From positions 62,001 through 126,000 of the forward strand of contig JARWBI010000006.1 of the NCBI GenBank assembly GCA_029846755.1: 64,000 bases of DNA, in the 5' to 3' direction. The stretch comes from Falsirhodobacter flavus. GTDB lineage: Bacteria; Pseudomonadota; Alphaproteobacteria; Rhodobacterales; Rhodobacteraceae. Made by a program: the position numbers and the translations under genes. Under the pieces are notes generated by a model that saw nothing but the letters and a program-made list of their open reading frames with translations, did no database searches and was not told the DNA's origin. Below are positions 54,000 through 63,691 of this stretch, piece after piece (within the stretch, counting starts at the first letter, position 1; each line of letters begins with the position of its first letter).

Positions 54000-55462
54000 T
54001 TTCGCGTCGAATCCCCATGGTGTTCGGCAAGCGCGTCGATGTCTTCAAGGCTGCCGGGATGCGGCTTGTGGGTGACGCGGTTCCAGATCCACGTCGCCAG
54101 CCACAGGACCACCCCGATCGCCAGAAGCCACGCGGCGACGCGGTATTGCCCCATCTGCGCCGGGCTTCGCGCCCATGGCCCGACAAGGAAGGCGCAGGTC
54201 GCGGCCCCCAGCCACGGCAGCAGGGCGGGGGTGCGGAAATGCTCATGCTTCACCGGCACGCGCCGCAGCACCAGAAGCGAGATGTTGACCACGGTGAACA
54301 CGCCCAGCAGCAGAAGCGAGGTCGTGCCGCCCAGAAGGCTGACGGCGGGCGTGTCGGACCGCGTCACGACGAAATAGATCAGTCCGAAGGCCAGCGCCGT
54401 GGTGAACAGGATCGCAACCCAGGGCGTGCGCCGCTGGTGATGGACAAGGCCCAGCGCATGCGGCAGCACTCGCTGGCGGGCAAGCCCGTACAGAAGTCGG
54501 CTGGCCATCATCATGTTGATAAGCGCGGAGTTCGCGACCGCGAACATGCCGATGAACGGGAAGATCGTATCGAAGGGCAGGTTCGGCGCCCCCGCCCGCA
54601 CCACCTGCGTCAGCGCCGACCCCTTGGACGGGTCCGACAGATCGCCCACGGGAACCAGCGCGACGGCGGTGATCGACACCATGACATAGATGACGCCCGT
54701 GATGCCAAGCCCGGTCAGCATGATCTTGGGGAAGATGCGGACGGGGTCCTTCACCTCCTCGGCCATGTTGACTGAATCCTCGAAGCCGACCATCGCGAAG
54801 AAGGCAAGCGCGGTCGCCGCCGACAGCGACATGAAGGCGCTTTTCTCCTCGGACGAGGTGAAGATCATCACTTCGGAAAAATCGGCGCGGCCCTGGCTCA
54901 TCGCCCAAAAGCCGATGAAGATGATCATCAAAAGGCCCGTCAGCTCTACGCAGGTCAGCACCACATTGGCCTTGACGCTTTCGCCGACGCCGCGGAAATT
55001 GATCGCCGCGACCAGCGCCATGAAACCGAGCGCTATCAGAAGGATGCCCGGTCCGCCATCCTCGAAGCCAAAGCCGAAGCCGTCGTTCATGAACCCCGCA
55101 AAGGCATTCGACGCCGTGGATGCCGAGGTGATCCCCGAGCACATGACGGTGAAGGCCACGAGGAAGGTCAGGAAGTGGATACCGAAGGCACGGTGGGCAT
55201 AAAGCGCCGCCCCTGCTGCCTGCGGATATCGCGTGACCAGTTCCAGATAGGACATGGCCGTGATGGTCGCGACGATGAAGGCGACCAGGAACGGCGCCCA
55301 TGCCGCGCCCCCGACCTCGCCCGCGACGGTGCCGGTCAGGGCATAGACGCCGGTGCCAAGGATGTCGCCCACGATAAACAGCAGAAGCAGTTTCGGGCCC
55401 ATGACCCGCTGCAGTTCAGGCTGACCGGACGCCCCGGTCTGCGGCTGGTTCGTGCCTGCCAT
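53996..55462 (-). CDS. APC-superfamily amino-acid permease
   Basis: A 488-residue transporter with about twelve membrane helices. The first helix LLLLFIVGDILGTGVYALTGTVAGEVGGAAWAPF holds the G-[STAG]-G-like substrate loop of the APC family, and MSYLELVTRYPQAAGAALYAHRAFG follows, with FFAMVGFEDSVNMAEEVKDPVRIFP near residue 230. It likely imports an amino acid or amine by proton symport. GGGAGGG lies before the ATG at 55462. An upstream in-frame extension to 55699 is not supported. Confidence 0.85.
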   Translation of the reverse strand: MAGTNQPQTGASGQPELQRVMGPKLLLLFIVGDILGTGVYALTGTVAGEVGGAAWAPFLVAFIVATITAMSYLELVTRYPQAAGAALYAHRAFGIHFLTFLVAFTVMCSGITSASTASNAFAGFMNDGFGFGFEDGGPGILLIALGFMALVAAINFRGVGESVKANVVLTCVELTGLLMIIFIGFWAMSQGRADFSEVMIFTSSEEKSAFMSLSAATALAFFAMVGFEDSVNMAEEVKDPVRIFPKIMLTGLGITGVIYVMVSITAVALVPVGDLSDPSKGSALTQVVRAGAPNLPFDTIFPFIGMFAVANSALINMMMASRLLYGLARQRVLPHALGLVHHQRRTPWVAILFTTALAFGLIYFVVTRSDTPAVSLLGGTTSLLLLGVFTVVNISLLVLRRVPVKHEHFRTPALLPWLGAATCAFLVGPWARSPAQMGQYRVAAWLLAIGVVLWLATWIWNRVTHKPHPGSLEDIDALAEHHGDSTRN

Positions 55463-55679
55463 CAGTCCCTCCCTCGGATGATCCTCTGGTTGAGGAAGTG
55501 GGGCCCGCCAATGCCTTGGCAAGTCCGGGCGATGCGGCGGGTTCCGGCCATGAGCCCGGCAGCGGGGGTTTTCGCGGCACCGGAACTCGTTGATAAGAGC
55601 GGCATTCGCATGATTCCGCGAGGTGGAGACGAAAGATGGCCAAGTTCGTGACCCGTGCGCGTCGGGCGGGAGCAGCAGC

Positions 55680-56702
55680 ATGACCCGCCATATCCTCACC
55701 CCGCTTGTCGCACTGGCCGGGCTTGGCGTGTTCCTGATCCTGGGCCTGCCGCTTCCGTTCCTGTTCGGTCCGATGTGCGCCTGCCTGATCGCGGCGCTCG
55801 TGGGGCTGCCGCTTCGGGGGCTGGGTCAGATCTCGGTCGCGGCCCGCACCGTGCTGGGCATCGCGGTCGGCACCTCGATCACGTCGGCACTGCTGATGAA
55901 ACTGCCGACGATGGCGATGTCGGTGATGCTGGTCCCGGTTTATATCGCCGTGATCGCCATGATCGGGGTGCCGTTCTTCCGGCGGGTCTGCGGTTTCGAT
56001 CCGATCACCTCCTTCTATGCCTCGATGCCCGGCGGGGCCGCGGACATGACCATCTTCGGGCAGGAGGCCGGGGCGAATGTCCGCCAGCTTTCGCTGGTCC
56101 ATGTCACGCGGATGCTGGTCATCGTGACGGTGGCGCCGGTCGTGCTGTCGCAGATTTACGGCGTCACGCTGACCAATCCGGTCGGTGCGCCCGCATCCGA
56201 ACTGCCCCTGCATGAAATGGCCATCATGGTCGTCGTTGCCATCGTTGGATGGAAGCTGGGGGAACGGGTGGGGCTTTTCGGGGCGGCGATCATGGGGCCG
56301 CTGTTCCTTTCGATGGCGCTGTCGCTGTCGGGCGTCCTGCACACACGCCCGCCGCAGGAGGCGCTGCTTGCGGCACAGTTCCTGATCGGGATCGGCATCG
56401 GGGTCAGCTATGTCGGGGTCACCCTGCGCGAGCTGCGCGTGACGGTCATGTCCGGCGCGGCCTTCGTGCTGATCCTTGCGCTTCTGGCGGCGATGTTCAC
56501 CGAATTCGTGACGCTGACCGGACTTGCCCCGCCGGTCGAGGGGTTTCTTGCCTTCGCGCCGGGCGGGCAGGCCGAAATGGCGATGCTGGCCATCATCGCG
56601 GGGGCCGACCTCGGCTTTGTGGTCGTGCATCATCTGGTGCGCATCTTCATCGTCATCCTGGGCGCACCGCTGGCTGCCCGATGGATGATGTCCCGACGCT
56701 AG
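55680..56702 (+). CDS. AbrB-family (YkgG/AmoR-like) integral membrane protein
   Basis: A 340-residue membrane protein of the AbrB (ammonia monooxygenase regulator-like, PF05145) family, with two similar halves: GLPLPFLFGPMCACLIAAL near residue 22 and GLAPPVEGFLAFAPGGQAEMAMLA near 275, and the conserved SFYASMPGGAADMTIFGQEAGANVRQLSLVH near 105. The PGG-x-x-(D/E)M motif appears in both halves, as is typical. Function in the family is unclear, possibly transport. GGGAG precedes the ATG at 55680. Confidence 0.8.
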   Translation: MTRHILTPLVALAGLGVFLILGLPLPFLFGPMCACLIAALVGLPLRGLGQISVAARTVLGIAVGTSITSALLMKLPTMAMSVMLVPVYIAVIAMIGVPFFRRVCGFDPITSFYASMPGGAADMTIFGQEAGANVRQLSLVHVTRMLVIVTVAPVVLSQIYGVTLTNPVGAPASELPLHEMAIMVVVAIVGWKLGERVGLFGAAIMGPLFLSMALSLSGVLHTRPPQEALLAAQFLIGIGIGVSYVGVTLRELRVTVMSGAAFVLILALLAAMFTEFVTLTGLAPPVEGFLAFAPGGQAEMAMLAIIAGADLGFVVVHHLVRIFIVILGAPLAARWMMSRR

Positions 56703-57376
56703 TCGGCGTAGATCATCCGGCGCGTCATGCCGCCGTCCAGCGTCAGGACCTGCCCGGTCACGAAGCCAGCGCCGGCAAGATAGAGGACGGCATCGGCCAC
56801 GTCGTCGGGGCGGCCGACGCGGCCGGCCGGATGCTGGGCATGATCGACGGGGCGAAGATCGTCCCCCGCATCGATCCATCCCGGCGCGATGGCATTCACC
56901 CTGATCCGAGGGCCAAGGCTGACCGACAGCGCATGTGTCAGGGCGGCCTGCCCGCCCTTGGATGCGGCATAGGCCTCTGTATCGGGTTCCGACATGAAGG
57001 CGCGGGTGGAGATCATGTTCACGATGCTGCCGCCTTCGCGCATCAGCGGTACCGCCGACCGGGTCATGAGGAAGGTGCCAGTCAAGTGGCTGTCCACGAC
57101 GCGGCGCCAGTCTTCCAGCGCAAGCGCGGCGATGGGACCGGATACAGGGTCGGCGATCCCGGCATTGTTGACCAGCAGGTCGATACCGTCCCAGCCCAAC
57201 TCGACGAAGGCCGAGGCGACCGAGTCCTCGTTCCCGACATCGCAGCGCACATTCATTGCATCAGCAGATGTGGGATTCAGGTCGAACGAAGCGACGCGCC
57301 ATCCGGCCTTTGCAAGCGCCGTGCAAATGGACGCGCCGATCAGCCCGGCCCCGCCGGTGACGATAGCCTGCTTCAT
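56699..57376 (-). CDS. Short-chain dehydrogenase/reductase
   Basis: A 225-residue classical SDR: NAD(P) motif TGGAGLIGASI at the start, NNAGIADP near residue 70, catalytic serine in NMISTRAFM and YAASKGG near 135-139. The fingerprint aspartate at the end of beta-2 (SFDLNPT) points to NAD. It follows the receiver gene by four bases in the same direction, so it is probably co-transcribed with it and the kinase. Substrate unknown. Stop shared as CTAG with the convergent gene. Confidence 0.82.
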   Translation of the reverse strand: MKQAIVTGGAGLIGASICTALAKAGWRVASFDLNPTSADAMNVRCDVGNEDSVASAFVELGWDGIDLLVNNAGIADPVSGPIAALALEDWRRVVDSHLTGTFLMTRSAVPLMREGGSIVNMISTRAFMSEPDTEAYAASKGGQAALTHALSVSLGPRIRVNAIAPGWIDAGDDLRPVDHAQHPAGRVGRPDDVADAVLYLAGAGFVTGQVLTLDGGMTRRMIYAD

Positions 57377-57380
57377 GCGA

Positions 57381-57776
57381 TCACAGCTCCTGGCCGGGGG
57401 CCAGTTCGATCCCGTTCAAGGCATGGTGAAGTGCGGTCTCCACCGTTTCGGCATTGTAGGGTTTGCGCAGGAACAGGCTTTTCAAACCCATTCCCTCAAG
57501 CTCGGACGCTTCGTATCCCGATGCGATGACGGTGGGCACATTCGCAGTCTGGAGCGCTTCCACGACTGGACGGGCCGACGATCCGCCAAGATTGGCATCC
57601 ACGATCGCCGCGTCGGGCGGGATGGGCAGATCGCCAAGGATCGTCAGGGCCTGATCGACCGATGCCGCCGGGCCTATGACGCAATAGCCCATGTCCTCGA
57701 TCATCGCCTCCAGATCCATGGCGATAAGGGCCTCGTCCTCGACAAGCAGCAATCGGAGCGGTTCAGTCCTGAGCAA
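57381..57776 (-). CDS. Single-domain response regulator receiver, TTG start
   Basis: A 131-residue stand-alone receiver domain: acidic pocket LLLVEDEALI, phospho-acceptor Asp in AAIVDANLGG near residue 60, Thr/Ser position in VIASGYEA and Lys in LFLRKPY. No output domain. The TTG at 57776 lies inside the end of the kinase gene (14-base overlap) and follows AGGA; the longer open frame upstream is a shadow of the kinase. It is the obvious phosphorylation partner of the HWE kinase. Confidence 0.8.
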   Translation of the reverse strand: MLRTEPLRLLLVEDEALIAMDLEAMIEDMGYCVIGPAASVDQALTILGDLPIPPDAAIVDANLGGSSARPVVEALQTANVPTVIASGYEASELEGMGLKSLFLRKPYNAETVETALHHALNGIELAPGQEL

Positions 57777-60700
57777 TGGTCGCCGTCCTTTCAAGCGGGA
57801 AGGAGATGCGGCAGTTGACGCCTTGCGGCGCGAAGTCGAGTTCCAGCTCTCCGCCCAGTTCGCGGGCAACGCTGGCGAGCATCCTGCCTCCGAACCCCTT
57901 CCGGGTTGGCGGGATAACTGCGGGACCGCCCGTTTCGTTCCATGCGACATGCAACCCGCGGTCGTCCTGCATCCAGGACAGCGCAATCTTGCCCGAGGGT
58001 GTCGAAAGCGCGCCGTATTTCATGGCATTCGTGGCCAGTTCATGAAGCGCCATGGCAAGCGAGATGCTGGCATTTGGCGGAACGCGAAGCGCCGGCCCGT
58101 CCATCCTGATCCTGCGCGTGCCATGGGCGAAGCTGTCCAGCACCGAGGTTGCAAGCTCGCGCAGGTCGGAGCCGCCCCAATGGTCCTGCGTGAGCAGGCC
58201 GTGAGCGCGGGCAAGGGCGGCAAGGCGCTGGCTGAAGGCTTCGGTGAAGCCTTCGGGGTCGGGGGTGGTGCGAAGCGTCTGGCGGCAGATGGATTGCACC
58301 ACCGCCAGCATGTTCTTCACGCGGTGGTTCAACTCGGCCACCATCAGTTCCCGCTCGTCCGTATGGCGCTTGCGGACCGTCACGTCCTGGAACACGATGG
58401 CCAGGCGGCTGGTGCCGACGCGTGATACGCCCACCTCGAACCAGCGGCCAAGGGGTTTGGCCCAAAGCTCTCGTCTTTCGCTCGTGCCGTCCTTCAGCAC
58501 CCGCTCGGCCAGTTCGAACCACGGATCGTCCAGATGCGGCGCGATCTCGGACAGGCGGCGACCGATGGGGTCGCTGCGCACAAGACGGCGCGCGGCGGGG
58601 TTGGCGTCGTGGATCAGGATATCCGCTGGCCCGCTGCCCGGCCCGTGCAGCGGTTCGGCCAGCAGGTATCCTTCGTCCATCGCATCGAACAGCCCGCGAT
58701 AACGCGCCTCGCTTTCGCGCAACCGCTCCTCGATCTCGCGCCGCGCACTGATGTCGACGAAGCTGAGCACCACGCCTTCGATCTTGCCGTTCACGGTCAG
58801 ATAGGGGCGCAGCCGCATCATCAACCAGCGCCCATCGCGGGTCGACACCTCGGCCTCGATCGGGGCGTGGTCGCGCAACACGCGCGCGGCGTCGCCTTCG
58901 ACGCCATCAAGGTTCAGCTTGTGCGTGAAATCGGAGATCGGGCGCCCGATGTCGGTATCCGTCACGCTGAACAGCCGTTCGACTGCCGGGGTCAGCATCT
59001 TGATCCGCAGATCGGTGTCGAGGAACAACGTCCCGATCTCGGTCGCGTTGATGAGGTTCTGAAGGTCGCTATGGGCCGCCGCGATGGCGTCGAGCTTGCT
59101 CTCAAGCTCTCCGTTCACCGTCGAAAGCTCCTCGTTGATAAGCTGGAGTTCTTCCTTGCTGGTCTCCAGCTCCTCGGCGGTCAGGCGGTATTCCTCGTTG
59201 ATCGACTGGAGTTCCTCGTTCGCGACCCGCAGTTCCTGTATCGCGCCCTCGTGTTCGCGGCGGCTGGCGCCGAGGCGTTCCTGCGTGGTGCGAAGCTCCT
59301 CCTCGATGCGGCGCAGGCGGTCATCACCCTCGGATCCGGTTCCGGGCTCTGCATCGGTCGGCGTCTGGACCGCACCGGCATCCATGAACAGCACCAGTGC
59401 CTGAGGGGCGATACGGTCGTCGCCTGTCAGGGGGGCCACATGCATGATGACCCGCCGCGTCGCGCTTTCAAACTGCACGTTCACGGGCAGGGTCAGTGTC
59501 GGCTCGCGCGCAGCAAGCGCCCGGTCCAGCGCGCGGCGCAACTCGGCCCGAAGCTCCGGGCGCACCAGTTCGGGCAGAAGGATGCTGATCGGCCCTTCGG
59601 GGGGCTGGATGTAACGGCCGGCATTCTTGGACAGGTTCAGAACGCGCTGTTCCTCGTCCACCAGCGCACTGGGCGGAGCGACTTCCTCCAGAGCGATCTT
59701 GTGGGCGACGGGCGGGGGCGATCCGGTGCGGTCGCGCCCCTCGGCGGGCATGCGCGGAAAGATGGTCGGGCGGTGTTCGCGCGGCTGCTGGGTCAGAAGT
59801 TCGACCCCCCGGACGGCACGGGGCCGGGCCTTGAAGACGCGCGCTTCGCGGTCTTGCGCCGCGAACAGTTCGGGCGTCGTGTCGATGCTTTCGGCCGACC
59901 CCAGGAACAGGTATCCGCCCGGCCGCAGCGCATAATGGAACAGCGACAGAAGCTGGCGCTGCATATCCCGCTCCAGATAGATCAGCAGGTTGCGGCAGGC
60001 GACCATGTCCAGATGCATGAAGGGCGGATCCTTCAGCGCGCTGTGATGGGCGAACAGCACCATGTCGCGCAATTCCTTACGGATGCGGTAATGGGTGCCG
60101 TCATCGACGAAGAAGCGCCGCAGCCGGTGTTCGGTCACGTCGCCGTCGATGGTCTTGGGATATCGCCCCTCGCGCGCGGTCGCCAGCGCCGCCTCGTCCA
60201 GATCGGTGGCGAAGATCTGGATCGAGGGCGAGACCTGCCGCCGCTCGGCCTCCTCCAGCAGCATGATGGCAAGGCTGTAGGCTTCCTCGCCCGTCGCGCA
60301 GCCGGCGGACCAGATGCGCAGGTTGCCTTCGTCCTCCAGATTGTCGAACAGGACGCGGACCGCTTCTTCGCCCAATGCCTCGAAGGCCGCCGGATCGCGG
60401 AAGAAGGCGGTGACCGAAATCAGCAGATCGCCGAACAGGTCATGCGCCTCCTCGGGATTGTCGCGCAGATAATCGTGATAGGCGGCCAGCGTATCGACCC
60501 GCGTGACCTGCATCCGCCGCATCACGCGCCGCATCACCGTCGCGCGCTTATACGAGGAGAAGTCGTGCCCGGTGCGCGAGCGCAGGAAGCTGACGATGCG
60601 GCGAAGATCCTCCTCGGCCTCGTCTTCCTCGATCTGCTGGATGGCCTTCTTGCTTCGCGCCACCTCGGCCACGCGGTTGACCATGCGGGGGATGGGTTCG

Positions 60701-61236
60701 ATGAAATCGGCCACGCCTGTTGCGATGGCGCTGCGCGGCATCATGCCGTATTCGGCCTCCAGCGGGTCCTGGACGAGGATGACGCCGCCCGCCTCCTTGA
60801 CCTTGCGCACGCCAAGCGCGCCATCGGAATTGGCCCCGCTCATGACAACGGCCATTCCGTCGCCCCGGCCCGTGGCGGCGGAATGGAAAAAGCCGTCGAT
60901 CGGTGCCCGCTTCCCCCTCGGTTCGGTGAAGGGCAGCGCCTTGATCGCGTTGCCGTCGATGATCAGCTCGCGGTCGGGCGGGATGACATAGACGTGGTTC
61001 GCCTCCAGCACCATGTCGCTGTCCACCTGAAACACGGGCATGCGGGTGCGGCGGGCGATGATCTCGCTCAGCTGGCTTTCGTGCTCGGGCGACAGGTGGA
61101 CGATGACGACATAGGCAAGACCGAGCTGGTCGTCGATCCGTCCGAAAAATTCCTGAAGCGCGTGAATGCCGCCCGCCGACGCCCCGATCGAACAGAGGGG
61201 GACGACGGGAAGCTGCCGCATTTTCGCTTTCGTCAT
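57763..61236 (-). CDS. CheB-CheR-PAS-HWE histidine kinase fusion
   Basis: A 1157-residue soluble signalling protein. A CheB methylesterase domain (Ser in SIGASAGG, His in VIVHLSPEHES, Asp in MSGANSDGALG) covers about residues 10-195. A CheR methyltransferase domain (SYKRATVMRRVMRRMQ, SAM motif IWSAGCATGEEAYSLA) covers about 210-480. Then come a glutamate-rich coiled coil (EELRTTQERLGASRREHEGAIQ, near 650-730), two PAS domains, and an HWE/HisKA_2 kinase (LNHRVKNMLAVVQSICRQTLR near 930, AMALHELATNAMKYGALS near 1040). The start at 61236 follows AAGGAA. The receiver gene overlaps its end. Confidence 0.9.
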   Translation of the reverse strand: MTKAKMRQLPVVPLCSIGASAGGIHALQEFFGRIDDQLGLAYVVIVHLSPEHESQLSEIIARRTRMPVFQVDSDMVLEANHVYVIPPDRELIIDGNAIKALPFTEPRGKRAPIDGFFHSAATGRGDGMAVVMSGANSDGALGVRKVKEAGGVILVQDPLEAEYGMMPRSAIATGVADFIEPIPRMVNRVAEVARSKKAIQQIEEDEAEEDLRRIVSFLRSRTGHDFSSYKRATVMRRVMRRMQVTRVDTLAAYHDYLRDNPEEAHDLFGDLLISVTAFFRDPAAFEALGEEAVRVLFDNLEDEGNLRIWSAGCATGEEAYSLAIMLLEEAERRQVSPSIQIFATDLDEAALATAREGRYPKTIDGDVTEHRLRRFFVDDGTHYRIRKELRDMVLFAHHSALKDPPFMHLDMVACRNLLIYLERDMQRQLLSLFHYALRPGGYLFLGSAESIDTTPELFAAQDREARVFKARPRAVRGVELLTQQPREHRPTIFPRMPAEGRDRTGSPPPVAHKIALEEVAPPSALVDEEQRVLNLSKNAGRYIQPPEGPISILLPELVRPELRAELRRALDRALAAREPTLTLPVNVQFESATRRVIMHVAPLTGDDRIAPQALVLFMDAGAVQTPTDAEPGTGSEGDDRLRRIEEELRTTQERLGASRREHEGAIQELRVANEELQSINEEYRLTAEELETSKEELQLINEELSTVNGELESKLDAIAAAHSDLQNLINATEIGTLFLDTDLRIKMLTPAVERLFSVTDTDIGRPISDFTHKLNLDGVEGDAARVLRDHAPIEAEVSTRDGRWLMMRLRPYLTVNGKIEGVVLSFVDISARREIEERLRESEARYRGLFDAMDEGYLLAEPLHGPGSGPADILIHDANPAARRLVRSDPIGRRLSEIAPHLDDPWFELAERVLKDGTSERRELWAKPLGRWFEVGVSRVGTSRLAIVFQDVTVRKRHTDERELMVAELNHRVKNMLAVVQSICRQTLRTTPDPEGFTEAFSQRLAALARAHGLLTQDHWGGSDLRELATSVLDSFAHGTRRIRMDGPALRVPPNASISLAMALHELATNAMKYGALSTPSGKIALSWMQDDRGLHVAWNETGGPAVIPPTRKGFGGRMLASVARELGGELELDFAPQGVNCRISFPLERTATIAQD

Positions 61237-61469
61237 CGCCGTTCCTTTTCCGTAGGCCGCGTTCACCGTTCCTTGATCCATCGGTAACAGTCTTTTACCT
61301 CCATGCGGAAGGGTCATTCGCCCCTTCCGGCAAAAGCATGCCTTCCGCGAAGACGCTTGATCGCGCGTTGATTTTGCCGAAGGCTGGCCTAAGGATCGCG
61401 TGTCACATGATTGTCTTGTTCTTCGCTCATGCGGATCGGCAAGGCTTTTTCCAAAATGGGAGATTCGGC

Positions 61470-62591
61470 ATGACTGGCTTCAACAGACGTGGGCTTCTGA
61501 AAGGTGGCGCGGCGGCGGCGGGGCTTTCGCTGGCTGCTCCGTTCATCGCCCGCCGCGCGATGGCGCAGGGCGGAACGGTCAACATCTTCGCATGGGCGGG
61601 ATATCTGAACGACGAGATTCTGGGCGCGTTCCAGAAGGCGACCGGCATCACCCCGAACTTCACGCCCTATGGCACCAACGACGAACTGCTCAATCAGCTT
61701 CGCGCCAACAACGGTGGCGGGTTCGACCTGATCTGGCCGACGGTGGACCGGGTTCCGAACTATGTCGAATACGGGCTGATCCAGCCGCTGGACGAATCGA
61801 AGATCGAGGTTGCCAAGGTTCTGCCCAGCGCGTGGGAAAACTCGGTCAACCTTGGCGCGGTCGTGGACGGCAAACGCTATCAGGTGCCGACCGACTGGGG
61901 CACCGAGGCCGTGGCCTTCGACCGTGACCAGATGCCGCTGGAATACGGCACCGCCTCCTATGGCGACATCTGGGGCGAACAGGCGGCGGGCATGGCAACC
62001 GTGCGCGCCCATTCCAGCCTTGTGGGCCTTGGTCTGTGGCTGGAGGCCGAGGGCAAGCTGCCGCGCCCGCTTCTGGATGCGTTCAAGACCCCGGAAGCCC
62101 AGATCGAGGTGTTCGACGTGATCGTGGCCGAGGCCATCGCGCGCAAGGGCAACATCATCCAGTTCTGGAACAACGAGAACGAGGCGCAGGGCGCGTTCCG
62201 CGTGAACGGCGCGGCTGTCGGCCAGACGTGGGATTCCACCGCCGCCGCACTGGCGCGCGAGGGGCTGCCGGTCGGCTTCATCGCGCCGAAGGAAGGCGCG
62301 CTGGCATGGATGGAAGGTCTGTCGATCCCGGCGGGAGCGGCCAACCTCGATGCGGCCTATGCCTTCATCAACTGGTTCCTGACGCCGGAAGCGGGCGCGA
62401 TGTATACCAACGCGACCTCGATCAATTCGACTGCCGTGGGATCGGCGGACCTGACCTCGGACGAGGCGAAGGCGTTCTTCGCCGCCGCCTATCCCGATGA
62501 TGCGCTTCAGAAACTCTGGTGGTGGCCGATCCAGGAAAGCTGGTATGTCACCAAGCGCAACGAATATCAGGACCGTTTCCTTTCGGCCTGA
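61470..62591 (+). CDS. Periplasmic polyamine/spermidine-type binding protein with Tat-like signal
   Basis: A 373-residue binding protein of the PotD/PotF family. The signal is twin-arginine-like (FNRRGLLKGGAAAAGLSLAAPFIARRAMA-Q). Motifs: NIFAWAGYLNDEILGAFQKATGI, FDLIWPTVDRVPNYVEYGLIQPLD, VPTDWGTEAVAFDRD and the C-terminal WWPIQESWYVTKRNEYQDRFLS. It begins an importer operon with the ATPase and permease that follow. GGGAG precedes the ATG at 61470. The 233-base gap upstream, toward the kinase gene, holds no gene. Confidence 0.85.
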   Translation: MTGFNRRGLLKGGAAAAGLSLAAPFIARRAMAQGGTVNIFAWAGYLNDEILGAFQKATGITPNFTPYGTNDELLNQLRANNGGGFDLIWPTVDRVPNYVEYGLIQPLDESKIEVAKVLPSAWENSVNLGAVVDGKRYQVPTDWGTEAVAFDRDQMPLEYGTASYGDIWGEQAAGMATVRAHSSLVGLGLWLEAEGKLPRPLLDAFKTPEAQIEVFDVIVAEAIARKGNIIQFWNNENEAQGAFRVNGAAVGQTWDSTAAALAREGLPVGFIAPKEGALAWMEGLSIPAGAANLDAAYAFINWFLTPEAGAMYTNATSINSTAVGSADLTSDEAKAFFAAAYPDDALQKLWWWPIQESWYVTKRNEYQDRFLSA

Positions 62592-62638
62592 CCTGACAGG
62601 GGCGGGCAAGGTCCCGCCCCCAACCTGACGAGGGATCT

Positions 62639-63691
62639 ATGTCGCATTCGGTGGAACTGTCCGGCATCGGCATGACGTTCGGGACGACCCGCGCGGTCGC
62701 CGACGTGAATTTCAAGGTCGAAGCGGGGGAGTTCTTTTCGATCCTCGGCCCGTCGGGCTGTGGCAAGACGACGATCCTGCGGATGATCGCGGGGTTCATC
62801 CACCCGACCGAGGGCCGCGTGCTGATCGGCGGCGAGGATATGGCCGGGCGCGGCCCGAACCAGCGCCCGACGGCGATGATCTTTCAATCGCTGGCGCTGT
62901 TTCCGCTGATGCCGGTCTGGGAAAATATCGCCTTCGGGCTGGAGGCGCGAGGCGTGGGAAAGGCCGAACGGCGGCGCAAGGCCGACGATCTGCTGCGACT
63001 GATCGCGCTGGAGGGTTACGGCGACCGCATGCCGGGGGAATTGTCCGGCGGGCAGCGGCAGCGCGTGGCGATCGCGCGCGCCCTGGCGGTCGAACCCGGC
63101 GTTCTGCTGCTGGACGAGCCGCTTTCGGCGCTCGATCTGAAGCTGCGCCAGCACATGCGGGCGGAGTTGCGCGCGTTGCAAAAGCGCACCGGCGTCACCT
63201 TCATCTACATCACCCATGACCAGTCCGAAGCGCTGGCCATGTCGGACCGCGTCGCGGTGATGAGTGCCGGGGTCCTGCAACAGGTCGCGACCCCGCGCGA
63301 GCTGTATGAAAACCCCGCCACCCCCTTCGTCGCCCGTTTCGTGGGCGAGACGAATGCGATCAAGGGCCGGGCCGTCGCGTCCGAAGGCGGGATCGTGACG
63401 CTGGACACGCCGCTGGGCAGCTTGCGCGGGCGCGGGTCCGTGGCGGCAGGGCAGGGGGCGACGCTGTTCGTCCGCCCCGAGGCGCTGATCCCCGGCGGCG
63501 GCGCCCTGACGGCGCAGATCGACCGCGTGGATTTCGAGGGCGCCTTCGCGCTGGTTCACGGGCGGCTTGGCGACGGCAGCGCGCTGACCGCCTCGGTCGG
63601 CAGCACGGATCTGGCGCATGCGCCCGAACCCGGCGCGCAGGCCAGCTTCGGCTTTGCGCCCGAACATGCGGTGGTACTGGCCGATGCGTGA
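62639..63691 (+). CDS. ABC importer ATPase, PotA-like
   Basis: A 350-residue ATPase: Walker A GPSGCGKTT near residue 40, signature LSGGQRQRVAIARAL near 136, Walker B VLLLDEPLSALDLKLRQ near 158, ITHDQSEAL, and a C-terminal TOBE domain from about 280. GAGGGA lies before the ATG. The permease gene begins 7 bases inside its end. Confidence 0.88.
   Translation: MSHSVELSGIGMTFGTTRAVADVNFKVEAGEFFSILGPSGCGKTTILRMIAGFIHPTEGRVLIGGEDMAGRGPNQRPTAMIFQSLALFPLMPVWENIAFGLEARGVGKAERRRKADDLLRLIALEGYGDRMPGELSGGQRQRVAIARALAVEPGVLLLDEPLSALDLKLRQHMRAELRALQKRTGVTFIYITHDQSEALAMSDRVAVMSAGVLQQVATPRELYENPATPFVARFVGETNAIKGRAVASEGGIVTLDTPLGSLRGRGSVAAGQGATLFVRPEALIPGGGALTAQIDRVDFEGAFALVHGRLGDGSALTASVGSTDLAHAPEPGAQASFGFAPEHAVVLADA

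Noticed and set aside
58534-61287. A 917-codon open frame on the plus strand opposite the CheB-CheR kinase
   Set aside because: It mirrors a gene with clear catalytic motifs, its translation has no recognisable domain and is rich in Arg/His/Gln, as expected for a shadow frame in GC-rich DNA.
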